NCBI GenBank assembly: GCA_020633995.1 | Contig: JACKCO010000006.1 | Coordinates: 1-64,000, forward strand | Direction of reading: 5' to 3' | DNA from: Campylobacterota bacterium | GTDB lineage: Bacteria > Babelota > Babeliae > Babelales > RVW-14 | Length of the DNA stretch: 64,000 nt | Shown here: piece after piece, positions 44,849-54,248 of the stretch | How positions within the stretch are numbered: the first letter of the stretch is position 1 | Layout: every line of letters starts with the position of its first letter | Program-made: the position numbers and the translations under genes | Notes under the pieces: generated by a model | Seen by the model: the letters and a program-made list of their open reading frames with translations, nothing else | What the model was told of the DNA's origin: nothing | Database searches by the model: none

Positions 44849-45421
44849 ATGAGTATAAAGTCGGATCGTTGGATAATTGAAAAAGCATTAAATGAAAAGA
44901 TGATTGATCCATTTGTTGAAAGACAGATGAGGACTGTTGACCAGCAGGGTAATAAAGTTGTCAGCTACGGTGTTTCAAGCTATGGCTATGACATTCGCGT
45001 ATCTGACGAGTTTAAAGTTTTTACCAATGTCTATAATTCGATCGTGGACCCAAAAAATTTTCGTGATGATTCATTTGTGGAAACAAAAACAGATGTTTGC
45101 GTTGTTCCACCAAATTCATTTGCGCTTGCGCGTAGTGTTGAGTATTTCAAGATTCCACGTGATGTGCTTACAATTTGTTTGGGCAAATCAACATATGCTC
45201 GATGTGGCATTATCGTTAATGTGACGCCATTTGAGCCTGAGTGGGAAGGTCACGTCACCATTGAAATTTCAAATACGACGCCGTTGCCTGCAAAGATTTA
45301 TGCAAACGAGGGGATAGCCCAAGTTATTTTCTTTCAAGCTGATAGTGAGTGCATGGTTTCATATGCCGACCGTTCTGGTAAGTATATGGGACAGCGCGGT
45401 ATCACGCTTCCTCAGCTTTAA
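44849..45421 (+). CDS. dcd: dCTP deaminase
   Basis: 190 residues from ATG 44849, which has TTAGGAG 5 nt upstream; a TTG ten codons earlier keeps the frame but is unlikely. Converts dCTP to dUTP, feeding dUMP to ThyA. Trimeric dUTPase-like fold: MIDPFVERQ, SYGYDIRVSDEF, VPPNSFALARSVEYFKIP, GKSTYARCGIIVNVTPFEPEWEGHVTIEISNT with the catalytic Glu, and QVIFFQAD. Third in the thyA-folA-dcd set. Its TAA stop overlaps the TAA of the convergent TolC-like gene within TTAA (45418-45421). Confidence 0.95.
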   Translation: MSIKSDRWIIEKALNEKMIDPFVERQMRTVDQQGNKVVSYGVSSYGYDIRVSDEFKVFTNVYNSIVDPKNFRDDSFVETKTDVCVVPPNSFALARSVEYFKIPRDVLTICLGKSTYARCGIIVNVTPFEPEWEGHVTIEISNTTPLPAKIYANEGIAQVIFFQADSECMVSYADRSGKYMGQRGITLPQL

Positions 45422-46785
45422 GCTTTTTGCGCGTGTGGATTTTCAAGCTCTGGTGGATATCCGCACGCGTGCAATAGTTCTCGATGTCTTATTTCAGCTC
45501 GTGTTAGCCTGTCTATCCATGCAAGGCGTGCATTCTCCCACGTTGTTACCACTGCGTCGTATTGTGTATCTGATAGTAAGCCAAGTTTATGTTCTTGGCG
45601 CTTGAGCAAGAAGTCATTTTTTTCTTTTATATAGTTTGTATATTGTGTTCGTACGTTACTGAGTTCGGTTTTTAGTACCATAAATTTTTCGTGTATTTGT
45701 TGCTTGATCAAGTCAACAGTTTGTTGGCGGTTGAGTGTTTCTTTAAGTTTGTTTGCTCGAGCTTGCTCCTCTCGAAAGTGGGCAGATAGCCCGTCAAACA
45801 TGGTCCATTGTGTGCCAAAACCGAACGCATGAAAGCCGTTAATGCGAAGTGGTATACCGCTCTGTAGTGCGGAAAGAGGTGCTTTGTTAAAACCGGTGTT
45901 TGCGACAAAGCCAAAATTTGGCAAGCGTGAGCCTTGGGCAATTTTTAGATTTTCTTTTTCTATTTCTATGAACTTGGTTTGTTTTTTTATGCTTGGGTGG
46001 TGTTTGCAGGCGCAATCATAGTAGTGGTTGAGGGACAGCAATTTGATAGGGTATGGTTTCCAGTAAAGTTGCTGAATTGCTTGTTCGTCGTGAGATTGGC
46101 CTTGTTTATAAAAATCAAGGGCATGACCAGATAGAAAATCGAGCCGTTCTCGTATGATGTCTAGCTCATCATGGTACGTGTCTACGCTTGAAATGTTTTG
46201 TGTGTGACGAGATACTTCTTGTAGCCAGTCTTTTTTATCAATCAGGGCGAGTTTATCTTGATGTTTTGAGCGTTTAAATTGTGATGAGCTGGATGTGTAC
46301 AGAGCTTGAATTGCTTGATGTCTTTTCTCTTGAAACCAAACGAAAAGAAACGCTATTTCAACATCACGTCTAACGTTTATTTTTTCTTCTTCGGTAAGTA
46401 GGCGTGTTACATCGGTTTCTTTTTTTGCCTTTCTGCGTTGTTGCAACGGGCCAGAAAATGAATAGATAAGCTGATTCAGTTCTAATGTAGTTGTGTTACT
46501 GAGTGCATTTTCGTTGTTTGCCTGTGAAAATTCTGAAGTCAAATTGATTTGCGGATAATACCCTGTCATTGCGTTGCGCGCCGCCATTCTGCTTGCAAAA
46601 ATGGCGTGTTGTAGCGCGCGTAAGTTCGGTCTGTTTTCCAATGCTTTTTGTACAGCTTCATGCATTGAAACTCTGGTGGAGGCAGGGGTGATGGTTTCAA
46701 GTTCTATGTTGTATTTCATCTTTGCTGACACTGTTGTCAGCAACATGAAAAATATGAATAGCTTTTTTATAGGGCATCTAGGCAT
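45418..46785 (-). CDS. TolC-family outer membrane efflux protein
   Basis: 455 residues with a signal-like N-terminus (IKKLFIFFMLLTTVSA) and AAAGGAG upstream of ATG 46785. Two OEP-type repeats: VSMHEAVQKALENRPNLRALQHAIFASRMAARNAMTGYYPQINLT near the start, and NHYYDCACKHHPSIKKQTKFIEIEKENLKIAQGSRLPNFGF in the second half, followed by LRINGFHAFGFGTQWTMFDGL. Trimers of such proteins form an outer-membrane duct for efflux or type I secretion. No inner-membrane pump or adaptor is adjacent. Its presence supports a double-membrane envelope. Confidence 0.9.
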   Translation of the reverse strand: MPRCPIKKLFIFFMLLTTVSAKMKYNIELETITPASTRVSMHEAVQKALENRPNLRALQHAIFASRMAARNAMTGYYPQINLTSEFSQANNENALSNTTTLELNQLIYSFSGPLQQRRKAKKETDVTRLLTEEEKINVRRDVEIAFLFVWFQEKRHQAIQALYTSSSSQFKRSKHQDKLALIDKKDWLQEVSRHTQNISSVDTYHDELDIIRERLDFLSGHALDFYKQGQSHDEQAIQQLYWKPYPIKLLSLNHYYDCACKHHPSIKKQTKFIEIEKENLKIAQGSRLPNFGFVANTGFNKAPLSALQSGIPLRINGFHAFGFGTQWTMFDGLSAHFREEQARANKLKETLNRQQTVDLIKQQIHEKFMVLKTELSNVRTQYTNYIKEKNDFLLKRQEHKLGLLSDTQYDAVVTTWENARLAWIDRLTRAEIRHRELLHACGYPPELENPHAQKA

Positions 46786-46961
46786 GGGGTCTCCTTTTAC
46801 AAATTTATTTATATAGTTTTTGTTAGCGAGAGTCTAGCACATTAGAATTGTTTTTTTGTAGACATCAGTGACTTTGTGTACATGTGATTTTTTACAAATA
46901 ACATGTACAATAAAATTGTCTTGTGAAAATCTATAATAAATTTTTGGGTAGAGAAAGTCTT

Positions 46962-49730
46962 ATGAAGCGTATGAATATTTTGATTTTTAGTGTAATCTGC
47001 TTGGTATTTGTAGGGATTATTGTTAGTTCGTGGTTTTATGTTTATAAAAAGAGGCAGGGTAGCACGTTGCAAAGTTTCAAAGTAGATTTTCCAGTTCCCA
47101 AAGAGAAAGTTAAAAAAGTCGTACTAGACAATGGTATGACGCTTCTTGCATTTGCCAATCCATCCATTCCCAAAGTCTTGGTCCAGATTGCGTATGATGT
47201 CGGTTCATACGTTGAAAAATCGGGAGAGCGAGGGCTTGCTCATTTAATTGAGCACATGATTTTTAAAGGGACGCAAAAGCTCAAAGAAGGAGATATTGAC
47301 TCCATTGCCCGAAAGTATGGTGCCAGTTTTAATGCCTATACCTCGATGGATGTTACAAGCTATTACTTTGAGACGAACAAAAACAATTGGAAGCCGTTTG
47401 TGGGTATTCTTGCCGACTGTATGCAAAACTCTCGTTTTGAACAGCAGCACCTGGCTTCTGAGGTTAAGGCAGTTATTCAAGAGCTGAAGATGGGCAAAGA
47501 CGATTACGTACGAAAAATGCTTTACTCAGCCTGTCAGAATATTTTTCCACCGCACCATCCGTATCACATGCCGGTTATTGGCTTTAAAGAAGATTTGCTG
47601 GATCTGGATGCTCAAAATTTGAAAAAGTTTTATGAACAGCACTATGGCCCGTCCCGTGCAACGTTGTTTGTTGCTGGAGATGTAGACCTTGATGAGATAG
47701 AAAAAGAGTTCCGCCAGAATTTTTCATCAATTAAAGGTTTGAATTCTAGTTCTGAAAATGACGTGAAATTTCCACTCCCTATGCAAGAGGTGACAACGCA
47801 CAGTACTCGTTTATTTGAGGATGTACAAAAGGAGCAGCTTGGTTTGTACTGGCTTATTCCGGGAAGTCGTCATGAACAAGAAGTCGTGGCATCAGTTATT
47901 GAGGCAATGCTTGGTGACGGCAATGCCAGTATTTTGAGCAAACTGCTTGTTGATGAACTTAAAATAGCAACAAGCGTTTATGTCAAGGCATTAAAGTTTG
48001 CACGTGCTGGCATTTTTTTGATTCTGGCAGAACCGGTTGAAGGTAAGTCAGATGCTTGCATGCAGGCGGTGCAAAAAATGCTTGAAAAGATTGCCAGAGA
48101 AGGGGTTGATGAGCGAGAACTTGCACGTGCTGCAAAAATGCGGGGCCGACGCTTTTTTCAAAAAATGGAGAATTTGTCGAGTTTTATTAATGCATGGATT
48201 GATTCATATTTTGCAACAAAAGATGAACTGGCCGTGTTTAAACGACCACGGAAGCTTTTTGAGGTTACTAACCAGATCGTTCAGGAGTATGTGAGCAAAC
48301 ATCTAGATCCCTTTTTAATGAATCGGGTACAGGTGCTACCGCTTCCTGAGTCGAAAAAAGAACTTGTCTTGAGTTTAAAAAAGCAGGATGAAGAGCTTGA
48401 AAAAGACATTGTAAAAAAACATACACGCACTGCGCCACTTGAGCAGGCTGAATTTGTTCATACGCTTCCAGAGCCTTGCCCGCTTGAGTTTGCCTTTCCT
48501 AAGCCTAGCCGTGAGTTTGTATTGGACAACGGCCTCAAGGTGTTGCTGCACAAGAAAGCAACATCTCCCCTGATCAGCGTGTGCCTGCAGTTTCGCGATG
48601 GTCATTTATTTAGCGATGCCAAGGAAGGTTACTTGGTTGAGATCATGATGGACATGCTGCCAGAAGGGAGCGTTGATTATAGCAAAGAGGAAATAGCAGA
48701 CTTTTTTGAGCAAAATGGGGCGGTGTATTCATTTTATGAGCAGGGTGCACGATTTGTTTGTTTAGCTAATGATATTGAGCCATTGTTTGACCGGTTCATG
48801 CATGTGATGACGCAGCCAGCATTTAGTTTTGAAGCCCTTAAAAAATTAAAAACAATCACTGTTGATGGGCTTGAGCGTGCAAAAGACTATCCTAAGGCTC
48901 GTGCTGTTAGGGCGTTTAAGAGTTTAGTGTATAAAAATCATCCGTTTGCTTGGGATTTTGATGAAGTTATTAATTTGACCAAAAAAGTTGGTGTACATGA
49001 CTTGCGCATGACGCATCAACAATACGTTGTTCCATCAAACATGGTTTTGTCGATTGTTGGTGATTTTGATCTTGATCACATGCAGGGTGTCATTACAGAG
49101 GTGAGCAAGAGTTGGCAAAATGGTGAGGCAAAGGTGTGGGATCAGATGAAAGCGGATTTTGATCCTGGACAGACGCTTGATATTCCAATGCTGCGAGATC
49201 AAGTGGTATTGCTGCTTGGCCAGCCTTCGCAACTTACCATCTACGATCAAGACTTTGTTCCTCTTAAGCTGCTCAATACTATCTGTTTTCGTTCGCTTGG
49301 TTCTCGCTTGTATGAACTGCGCGAACAAACCGGTCTGTTTTACTGGGCATTTGGAGGCCTGTGTCTAGGAGCAAGCCAATTGCACGGCTATGACGTTATC
49401 GGTTCAATGTTGAGCCCGGACAAGGTTGAGCTAGCAGAACAAAAAATGCGAGAGATGCTTGTTGGCGTCGGGCAAGGTGGAGTTAAAGAAGATGAGCTCA
49501 AGGCTGCCCAGCAAATTTACATTAAAGACCTGCTTGATCTGATCTCTGACAATGGAGCCATTGCACGAACTTTGTGCTATCTTGACGCACTCAAGCTTGG
49601 GTTTGATTATTATGACAAAGTGCTCGAGCGTGTACAGGGTATGCAGCTGAAAGACATGAATGACGTTGCTGCAAAATATTGCAAGGTGGATGACATGGTT
49701 CGTGTTCGTGTGGGAAGGCTACAAACATAA
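46962..49730 (+). CDS. Membrane-anchored M16 (insulinase-family) zinc peptidase, two-domain
   Basis: 922 residues from ATG 46962; a GTG at 46923 extends the frame. An N-terminal helix (ILIFSVICLVFVGIIVSSWFYVY, 6-28) anchors it. The N-terminal M16 unit has the inverted zinc motif H94-L-I-E-H98 and the downstream Glu in ASEVKAVIQELKM, so it should be active. The second M16 unit starts near FVLDNGLKVLLHKKATSPLISVCLQF, but its equivalent motif reads VEIMMDMLPEGS, without His, so it is a non-catalytic partner. This active plus inactive layout is that of M16 full-length bacterial peptidases. It probably degrades peptides in the periplasm. A terminator follows. Confidence 0.93.
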   Translation: MKRMNILIFSVICLVFVGIIVSSWFYVYKKRQGSTLQSFKVDFPVPKEKVKKVVLDNGMTLLAFANPSIPKVLVQIAYDVGSYVEKSGERGLAHLIEHMIFKGTQKLKEGDIDSIARKYGASFNAYTSMDVTSYYFETNKNNWKPFVGILADCMQNSRFEQQHLASEVKAVIQELKMGKDDYVRKMLYSACQNIFPPHHPYHMPVIGFKEDLLDLDAQNLKKFYEQHYGPSRATLFVAGDVDLDEIEKEFRQNFSSIKGLNSSSENDVKFPLPMQEVTTHSTRLFEDVQKEQLGLYWLIPGSRHEQEVVASVIEAMLGDGNASILSKLLVDELKIATSVYVKALKFARAGIFLILAEPVEGKSDACMQAVQKMLEKIAREGVDERELARAAKMRGRRFFQKMENLSSFINAWIDSYFATKDELAVFKRPRKLFEVTNQIVQEYVSKHLDPFLMNRVQVLPLPESKKELVLSLKKQDEELEKDIVKKHTRTAPLEQAEFVHTLPEPCPLEFAFPKPSREFVLDNGLKVLLHKKATSPLISVCLQFRDGHLFSDAKEGYLVEIMMDMLPEGSVDYSKEEIADFFEQNGAVYSFYEQGARFVCLANDIEPLFDRFMHVMTQPAFSFEALKKLKTITVDGLERAKDYPKARAVRAFKSLVYKNHPFAWDFDEVINLTKKVGVHDLRMTHQQYVVPSNMVLSIVGDFDLDHMQGVITEVSKSWQNGEAKVWDQMKADFDPGQTLDIPMLRDQVVLLLGQPSQLTIYDQDFVPLKLLNTICFRSLGSRLYELREQTGLFYWAFGGLCLGASQLHGYDVIGSMLSPDKVELAEQKMREMLVGVGQGGVKEDELKAAQQIYIKDLLDLISDNGAIARTLCYLDALKLGFDYYDKVLERVQGMQLKDMNDVAAKYCKVDDMVRVRVGRLQT

Positions 49731-49754
49731 AAAATCTCATGTTTTGAGTTTTGA

Positions 49755-49799
49755 AGAGGTTCTTTTGTACAATCATGTACAGGGAACCTCTTTTTTTTA
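49755..49799 (+). terminator. Rho-independent terminator after the M16 gene
   Basis: AGAGGTTC (49755-49762) pairs with GAACCTCT (49784-49791), followed by a T-run. A TGTACA...TGTACA inner palindrome lies in the loop. Confidence 0.88.
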
Positions 49800-49825
49800 T
49801 GTCATAAAATAGGGTTGGGGGATAC

Positions 49826-50749
49826 ATGATTTTATTGTTTTTTTTCTGTGTCTTATTTAATGGCGCGTTTGTTAATGCTGCCGATCAGAGGCGAGGGAGC
49901 GGGTCTCCCAATATGTTTCGAAAAATTGTAAGATCTTTAACAAAACAAACCGATATTGGTGATAATTATGGTCAACGGCCCGAATATAGCGAAGATGCAG
50001 CCAATGCATTTTGGGGATCATCGTTGAGTAAGATTTCTTTTTTAAACCCTGCTGAGCGTTTATTTTTGCTGAACATATGGATGTATATTGCTGATCTGGA
50101 CGATCCAAATTGGCATATTTTTGCTTGTTCAGGAGATGTTGATGGGATTAAGCAAATGTCTCAGGAGGTATTTAGTAGTCGGGGTGACAAGAGTTCTTCT
50201 GGCGTTAACAAATGTGTTGGAAAGCTAAAAAATAAATCTGGTATTTACCAAAATATACGCGGTATGACCCCTCTACATAGTGCAGCGTTATTTTCATTTG
50301 ACGAGCGGGCGATGAATAATGCCAATTTTTTAGAAGTCGTTGATTTACTGTTTTCTTATGGGGCAAATATTGAGGCAAAAATGGAAGAGACAGGCTACAC
50401 GCCGTTGCATCTACTTGCTATGTATGGGTGTAATACAAAGTTGGTTGATAGATTTTTGTCTGAGAATGAAAATATACTTTGTGTTTTAGATGGACAAAAA
50501 AATAATGTTTTGCACCTGTCTATTGAAAAAAATAATGTTATAATGTTTTCTCATTTTTTAAAACTAATGGTTAAAAAGGGCTCTTTGTATTCTTATATGT
50601 TACAAGAAAATGCAAAGAGCTTAGCTCCGTTAAGGCTTCTAGATCAAAAAACGGCAAATCAGTATCAACCATTTTATGATGTTATTAATGGCGAACCTGG
50701 CGCACAAGATTATAGAAAGTTATGTGGGCCAAAGGAGGAACCAAAGTAG
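49826..50749 (+). CDS. Secreted ankyrin-repeat protein (tandem paralogue 1)
   Basis: 307 residues. Signal peptide MILLFFFCVLFNGAFVNA. After a basic segment comes a helix-rich part ending in MYIADLDDPNWHIFACSGDVDGIKQM, the first of about four ankyrin-type units: GMTPLHSAALFSFDE..., TGYTPLHLLAMYGCNTKLV and KNNVLHLSIEKNNVIMFSHFL. The next gene encodes a close relative with the same order of segments. Likely a secreted protein-binding factor; the target is unknown. Confidence 0.85.
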   Translation: MILLFFFCVLFNGAFVNAADQRRGSGSPNMFRKIVRSLTKQTDIGDNYGQRPEYSEDAANAFWGSSLSKISFLNPAERLFLLNIWMYIADLDDPNWHIFACSGDVDGIKQMSQEVFSSRGDKSSSGVNKCVGKLKNKSGIYQNIRGMTPLHSAALFSFDERAMNNANFLEVVDLLFSYGANIEAKMEETGYTPLHLLAMYGCNTKLVDRFLSENENILCVLDGQKNNVLHLSIEKNNVIMFSHFLKLMVKKGSLYSYMLQENAKSLAPLRLLDQKTANQYQPFYDVINGEPGAQDYRKLCGPKEEPK

Positions 50750-50851
50750 GCATACTGATTCTTTTTTGACATCTTATATTGTTGTAATCTTTATGCGTTT
50801 TTTAGTAAAAAGTGGGATGAGTAGTAACGGTTCTTTATGCAGGAAAATATT

Positions 50852-51892
50852 ATGAAAGTCTCTCGAATATTGTTTACAGTCTTTTGGGTTAGCCTTTCGT
50901 TAAGGGGTGCTGAACAGAAAAAGAGTGGGGGCAATCTTTTTAGTAGTTCCTTACCCGTGGTGAAGAAACTTAGGAAGTTAGGAGGGGCAAGACCCCGTTC
51001 TATTATGGTGCCTACCAGTTTTTCTGCGCCGTATGACATTTTAACGTTTTATGATCCAAGCAAAGACGAAAGAACAAGACATGCAATATTTTTTTCAAGG
51101 CAATCGAGAACAAATATTCTATTTTTGCTGCAAACCAACGAAATAATTTTTTTAGCAAAGTTATTGTCATATGTTATGGATTTAGATGACCCGAACATAC
51201 ATGTATTTGCTGCCACTGGCGATGTGGCTGGGGTTCGTGAGACGTTAAGGCATAATATAACCGCTTGCGGTGCTAACAGTGTTATTCCGCTTGTAGACGA
51301 GAATATGCAACCAATTAATGAAGACTTCGGTTACGAAATCTTGGGCAAGCAGATACTGGTTGGTGGGTTGCCAATTGTTGAAGTGAAAGGTATGACCCCC
51401 TTACATCTGGCGGCACTGTTTTCGTTTGATTCCTACGCTGGGAATACGAATGTCAATTTTGGGGGGACCTTTGATTTGTTGATTCAAAATAATGCTGATG
51501 TATGTGCTAAAAATGGGGTTGGTAATACTCCCTTGCATTTGCTTGCTGGATACGGTTATGACATTGAATTAGTCAAAAAAATACTTTCAAAAGATTTGAG
51601 TGCCCTTTGGATGCTTGATGGCTCTGGAAATAATGTTTTGCAAATTGCAGCGCTAAAAAATAATTTAGCAATGTTTACGCATTTGCTGGAGAGTATTGGT
51701 GGAACAGGTGCAGAGCAGGTTCAGTTTATGATAAACAGAAATAGCTCTGGGCTAAGTGTTTTTCAGATTATTGATGAGATGCCTGTTACACGAAGTGAGC
51801 TGTTTAAAGGTGCTATCAGAATGTCTCAGAAAGCACGAAGCATTGTTAAGGCCTGTGTGAGATTGGGGCATATTAATGATTTTGACTTCTAG
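50852..51892 (+). CDS. Secreted ankyrin-repeat protein (tandem paralogue 2)
   Basis: 346 residues from ATG 50852 (AGGAA upstream). Signal peptide MKVSRILFTVFWVSLSLRGA. It parallels the preceding protein: VMDLDDPNIHVFAATGDVAGVRETL, GMTPLHLAALFSFDSYAGN, GNTPLHLLAGYGYDIELVKKIL and GNNVLQIAALKNNLAMFTHLLESIG, then an added C-terminal helix region. Clearly a duplication. Its 3' end overlaps the convergent yidD gene by 20 nt. Confidence 0.86.
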   Translation: MKVSRILFTVFWVSLSLRGAEQKKSGGNLFSSSLPVVKKLRKLGGARPRSIMVPTSFSAPYDILTFYDPSKDERTRHAIFFSRQSRTNILFLLQTNEIIFLAKLLSYVMDLDDPNIHVFAATGDVAGVRETLRHNITACGANSVIPLVDENMQPINEDFGYEILGKQILVGGLPIVEVKGMTPLHLAALFSFDSYAGNTNVNFGGTFDLLIQNNADVCAKNGVGNTPLHLLAGYGYDIELVKKILSKDLSALWMLDGSGNNVLQIAALKNNLAMFTHLLESIGGTGAEQVQFMINRNSSGLSVFQIIDEMPVTRSELFKGAIRMSQKARSIVKACVRLGHINDFDF

Positions 51893-52103
51893 ATCGGAAG
51901 TATAAAAATAGAGCCCCCATTGGGTTGCAACTAAGAATTCTCAAGACTATGTATATGGGGGATATATACCAGGGTTTTTCAAGGAGTATTCTTTTTGCAT
52001 AAACTCTGCATGATTCTTGCCAGTAAATACACGTAAATGGTGCCCCCAGCATTGGTCTGAGTGAATCTATGATGGCAAAGATGAGGCGATAAATGAATTT
52101 CAT
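51873..52103 (-). CDS. yidD: Membrane protein insertion efficiency factor YidD
   Basis: 76 residues. The YidD pattern is visible: a short amphipathic start (MKFIYRLIFAIIDSLRP), Cys-containing FTCIYWQESCRVYAK (family: C-R-Y-x-P-T-C-S-x-Y-A), and VLRILSCNPMGA (family: R-I-L-R-C-N-P). It assists YidC at the inner membrane. Genes are ordered rpmH-rnpA-yidD on the minus strand as in most bacteria, with 2 nt between rnpA and yidD. The usual next gene, yidC, is missing; an unrelated convergent ankyrin gene lies there instead. Confidence 0.8.
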   Translation of the reverse strand: MKFIYRLIFAIIDSLRPMLGAPFTCIYWQESCRVYAKRILLEKPWYISPIYIVLRILSCNPMGALFLYFRSRSQNH

Positions 52104-52105
52104 CG

Positions 52106-52453
52106 TTACTCCTGCGTAGCAGTGAGAAGCGCAAGGATTGCTTGCTCAAGTTCAGGAAATGACAACGTTAAAGCATGCGCTGATGCTATCAAAATCCACT
52201 GAGTGGAGTTTTGGTATAGTTTGTTTTGATAATAAATTGCTTTTATCCGGCGCTTGAATAAATTGCGTTGGTGAGCCTTACCACAACTCTTGGAAGCGAC
52301 AATGAGTATTTTGCCGTGCTGGCTCGAAGAGGATGGTGAAATACAAACCTTCAAAATTTTTATTCCACTAAGCTTGCGGTGGAAAGTGGCGCGATCAAAC
52401 GCTTGCTTGATCTCTTTGCCAGAAAAACGAAAGCAGTTTGTAAATTTCACCAT
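52106..52453 (-). CDS. rnpA: Ribonuclease P protein component
   Basis: 115 residues. Assists RNase P RNA in trimming the 5' ends of tRNA precursors. The signature ASKSCGKAHQRNLFKRRIKAIYYQN (family: xx-K-x-G-x-A-V-x-RN-x2-KR-x2-RE) is present, as is the N-terminal FRFSGKEIKQAFDRA. It starts 21 nt after rpmH and is followed by yidD; this order is nearly universal. Confidence 0.93.
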   Translation of the reverse strand: MVKFTNCFRFSGKEIKQAFDRATFHRKLSGIKILKVCISPSSSSQHGKILIVASKSCGKAHQRNLFKRRIKAIYYQNKLYQNSTQWILIASAHALTLSFPELEQAILALLTATQE

Positions 52454-52474
52454 CTAAATAGATTACGCTGCAGG

Positions 52475-52609
52475 TTACGCTGAAAGACGGCTTCGTTTTT
52501 TTGCGCGTCTGCGGTTGATCATTTTGCGACCAAGTCTTGTTCTCATGCGGCTCAAAAAGCCGTGCTTTCTTTTGCGTTTTCTTACGCTTGGCTTGTACGT
52601 CGTTGACAT
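52475..52609 (-). CDS. rpmH: 50S ribosomal protein L34
   Basis: 44 residues, below the usual length cutoff for automated calls but unmistakable: MSTTYKPSVRKRKRKHGFLS, then RMRTRLGRKMINRRRAKKRS and RLSA. The usual TYQPS is TYKPS. First gene of rpmH-rnpA-yidD. AGGAG lies upstream of ATG 52609 (minus strand: TTAGGAGTTTTTTC). dnaA, the frequent neighbour, is not in the window. Confidence 0.96.
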   Translation of the reverse strand: MSTTYKPSVRKRKRKHGFLSRMRTRLGRKMINRRRAKKRSRLSA

Positions 52610-52746
52610 GAAAAAACTCCTAAATGAAATTTTTGTTCAAAATTGCATGCGATATCAAATACTAAATATACAGGAATATCCTCTATTTTACCGCATGAAA
52701 GGCTTCTTCGCAAGTCCAAATTTGCTCTTGAAGTGGCTTGCGCCAT

Positions 52747-54111
52747 TTATTTTGTCAGGGCGTGAACGATGTGGTTAAGTGTTTTTTCCCGTATTATCGT
52801 TTGATTGAGTATGTGTGAAGAGATCGGAGCATCTGGATCTTCTATTTTTTGTAGGTATGGTTTGAAATACACAAACTCTTTAAGGCGTTTGTGATTGAAT
52901 AAATGGAGATAATTTTGAGCGTCTTTGGTTGAGACGGTTATGTTGTCGTGGTAGGCTATGTGATCAATAATGATCTCTTCCTTCAATTGTTTTTCAGCTA
53001 GTAAAGAAACCTGTTCATAAAAGTCCTTTTGAGCCTTATAAACGTGGTAGTCAGGTTGTTGAGAGATTGCTCGCAGAAGGTCCTCTTCCCGACGAACAAC
53101 AAGGTGTTTTGGTATTTCAAATCGGTGCTTTGAAAGGAGGAGATGAAAGATCTCTTCTATAATTGTTTTGCGCTGTGACAAGTCATTTCTATAAGAAAAT
53201 ACTTCCATCAATTTATTATGAATTTCCGCTATATTTTTAAGCTTGAAGGTTGTTTTGAACGTGTCAATAAGGAAATATTTGCCTTTTGAAAGGTTTTGGA
53301 TCGTTATGTAGAAATTATACCGCTTGGTATCAAGCTCATTAAACGACTTATTTATCTCAAATTTATTAGAGATAAAGCTGTCGCCCATTCTCTTGCCAAT
53401 AAAGAGCGTAGCAAATGGATCTTGTAGGTGATTGTTTTTTATTTTAATCCAAAACGAGCTCATCAGGGGTGGCTTGAGCGAGTGGCTATTTTTGTTAAGC
53501 AAGATGGCCGTAAAATAAGCCCAATCACCTTCCTCGACCGTTACGTTCTTTTTAAAATTTTTCTCAGGTGGGCAATGCTGCTCTATGAAGGAAATAACTT
53601 GTTTATCCAGGTCCTTGTATTTTTTCCGTTTAGGCGACTTGAAGGCAAAATGCCTCCATTCTTTAAGTTCCATCAAGTCAGAGGTTGAATAGTCAAAAAG
53701 ATAGGTTATTCCTTTGTCTGGGTTGCTTGTTATTCCTGCAAGCCGCGGGTAGTTAACAAGGCGTATTTTTTTTTTCAAGATTTCTTGATAGATGAAATCG
53801 ATGACAATGTGCTTGAGTAGGTAATTTTTGATCTTGTAATCTATTTCATTTTTATACACTTCTTCTATGTATTCTTGTGGTGCTGTTTGTGCTTCAAATC
53901 CTTCAAAGTGGTCATTTTTAAACAATTCTATGGTGATTGATTTGAGGAACAGAACAATATTTTTGGGGATATTGATATTAATTCTGTAGATATGCGAAGA
54001 GATTTGAGAAATGCTGAAGGTGATGTTATGTGCATTGAGCGAAAGGGGCGAGAGCGGTAGCGTAGCTGGATCTTGTATTAAGATAGAAGTGTCTTGGTTT
54101 ACTTTTATCAT
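52747..54111 (-). CDS. tig: Trigger factor-like chaperone (divergent)
   Basis: 454 residues from ATG 54111 (AAAGGAG upstream). The order of segments fits trigger factor. An N-terminal ribosome-binding-like domain contains SSHIYRININIPKN, ITIELFKNDHFEGFE and TAPQEYIEEVYKNEIDYK. A middle FKBP-like region has VTVEEGDWAYFTAILL and FIGKRMGDSF. A long helical C-terminal part has FEIPKHLVVRREEDLLRAI, QLKEEIIIDHIAYHDNITVS and EKTLNHIVHAL. Divergent from E. coli Tig; the GFRKGKVP-type loop is replaced. It would hold nascent chains near the ribosome exit. It lies next to rpmH-rnpA, upstream on the same strand. Confidence is limited because all matches are by eye. Confidence 0.65.
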   Translation of the reverse strand: MIKVNQDTSILIQDPATLPLSPLSLNAHNITFSISQISSHIYRININIPKNIVLFLKSITIELFKNDHFEGFEAQTAPQEYIEEVYKNEIDYKIKNYLLKHIVIDFIYQEILKKKIRLVNYPRLAGITSNPDKGITYLFDYSTSDLMELKEWRHFAFKSPKRKKYKDLDKQVISFIEQHCPPEKNFKKNVTVEEGDWAYFTAILLNKNSHSLKPPLMSSFWIKIKNNHLQDPFATLFIGKRMGDSFISNKFEINKSFNELDTKRYNFYITIQNLSKGKYFLIDTFKTTFKLKNIAEIHNKLMEVFSYRNDLSQRKTIIEEIFHLLLSKHRFEIPKHLVVRREEDLLRAISQQPDYHVYKAQKDFYEQVSLLAEKQLKEEIIIDHIAYHDNITVSTKDAQNYLHLFNHKRLKEFVYFKPYLQKIEDPDAPISSHILNQTIIREKTLNHIVHALTK

Positions 54112-54248
54112 AGAAAGGCTCCTTTTACCGCTGAAAGTAAAACACAATTAATTTACAGTATTTATTATAGTAATACACAGGGAGTATAAAAAATGAAAAT
54201 GGGACAAGGTCAAGAGAAAAAATAAAAAGAAACAAGTTAGCAGGTATT

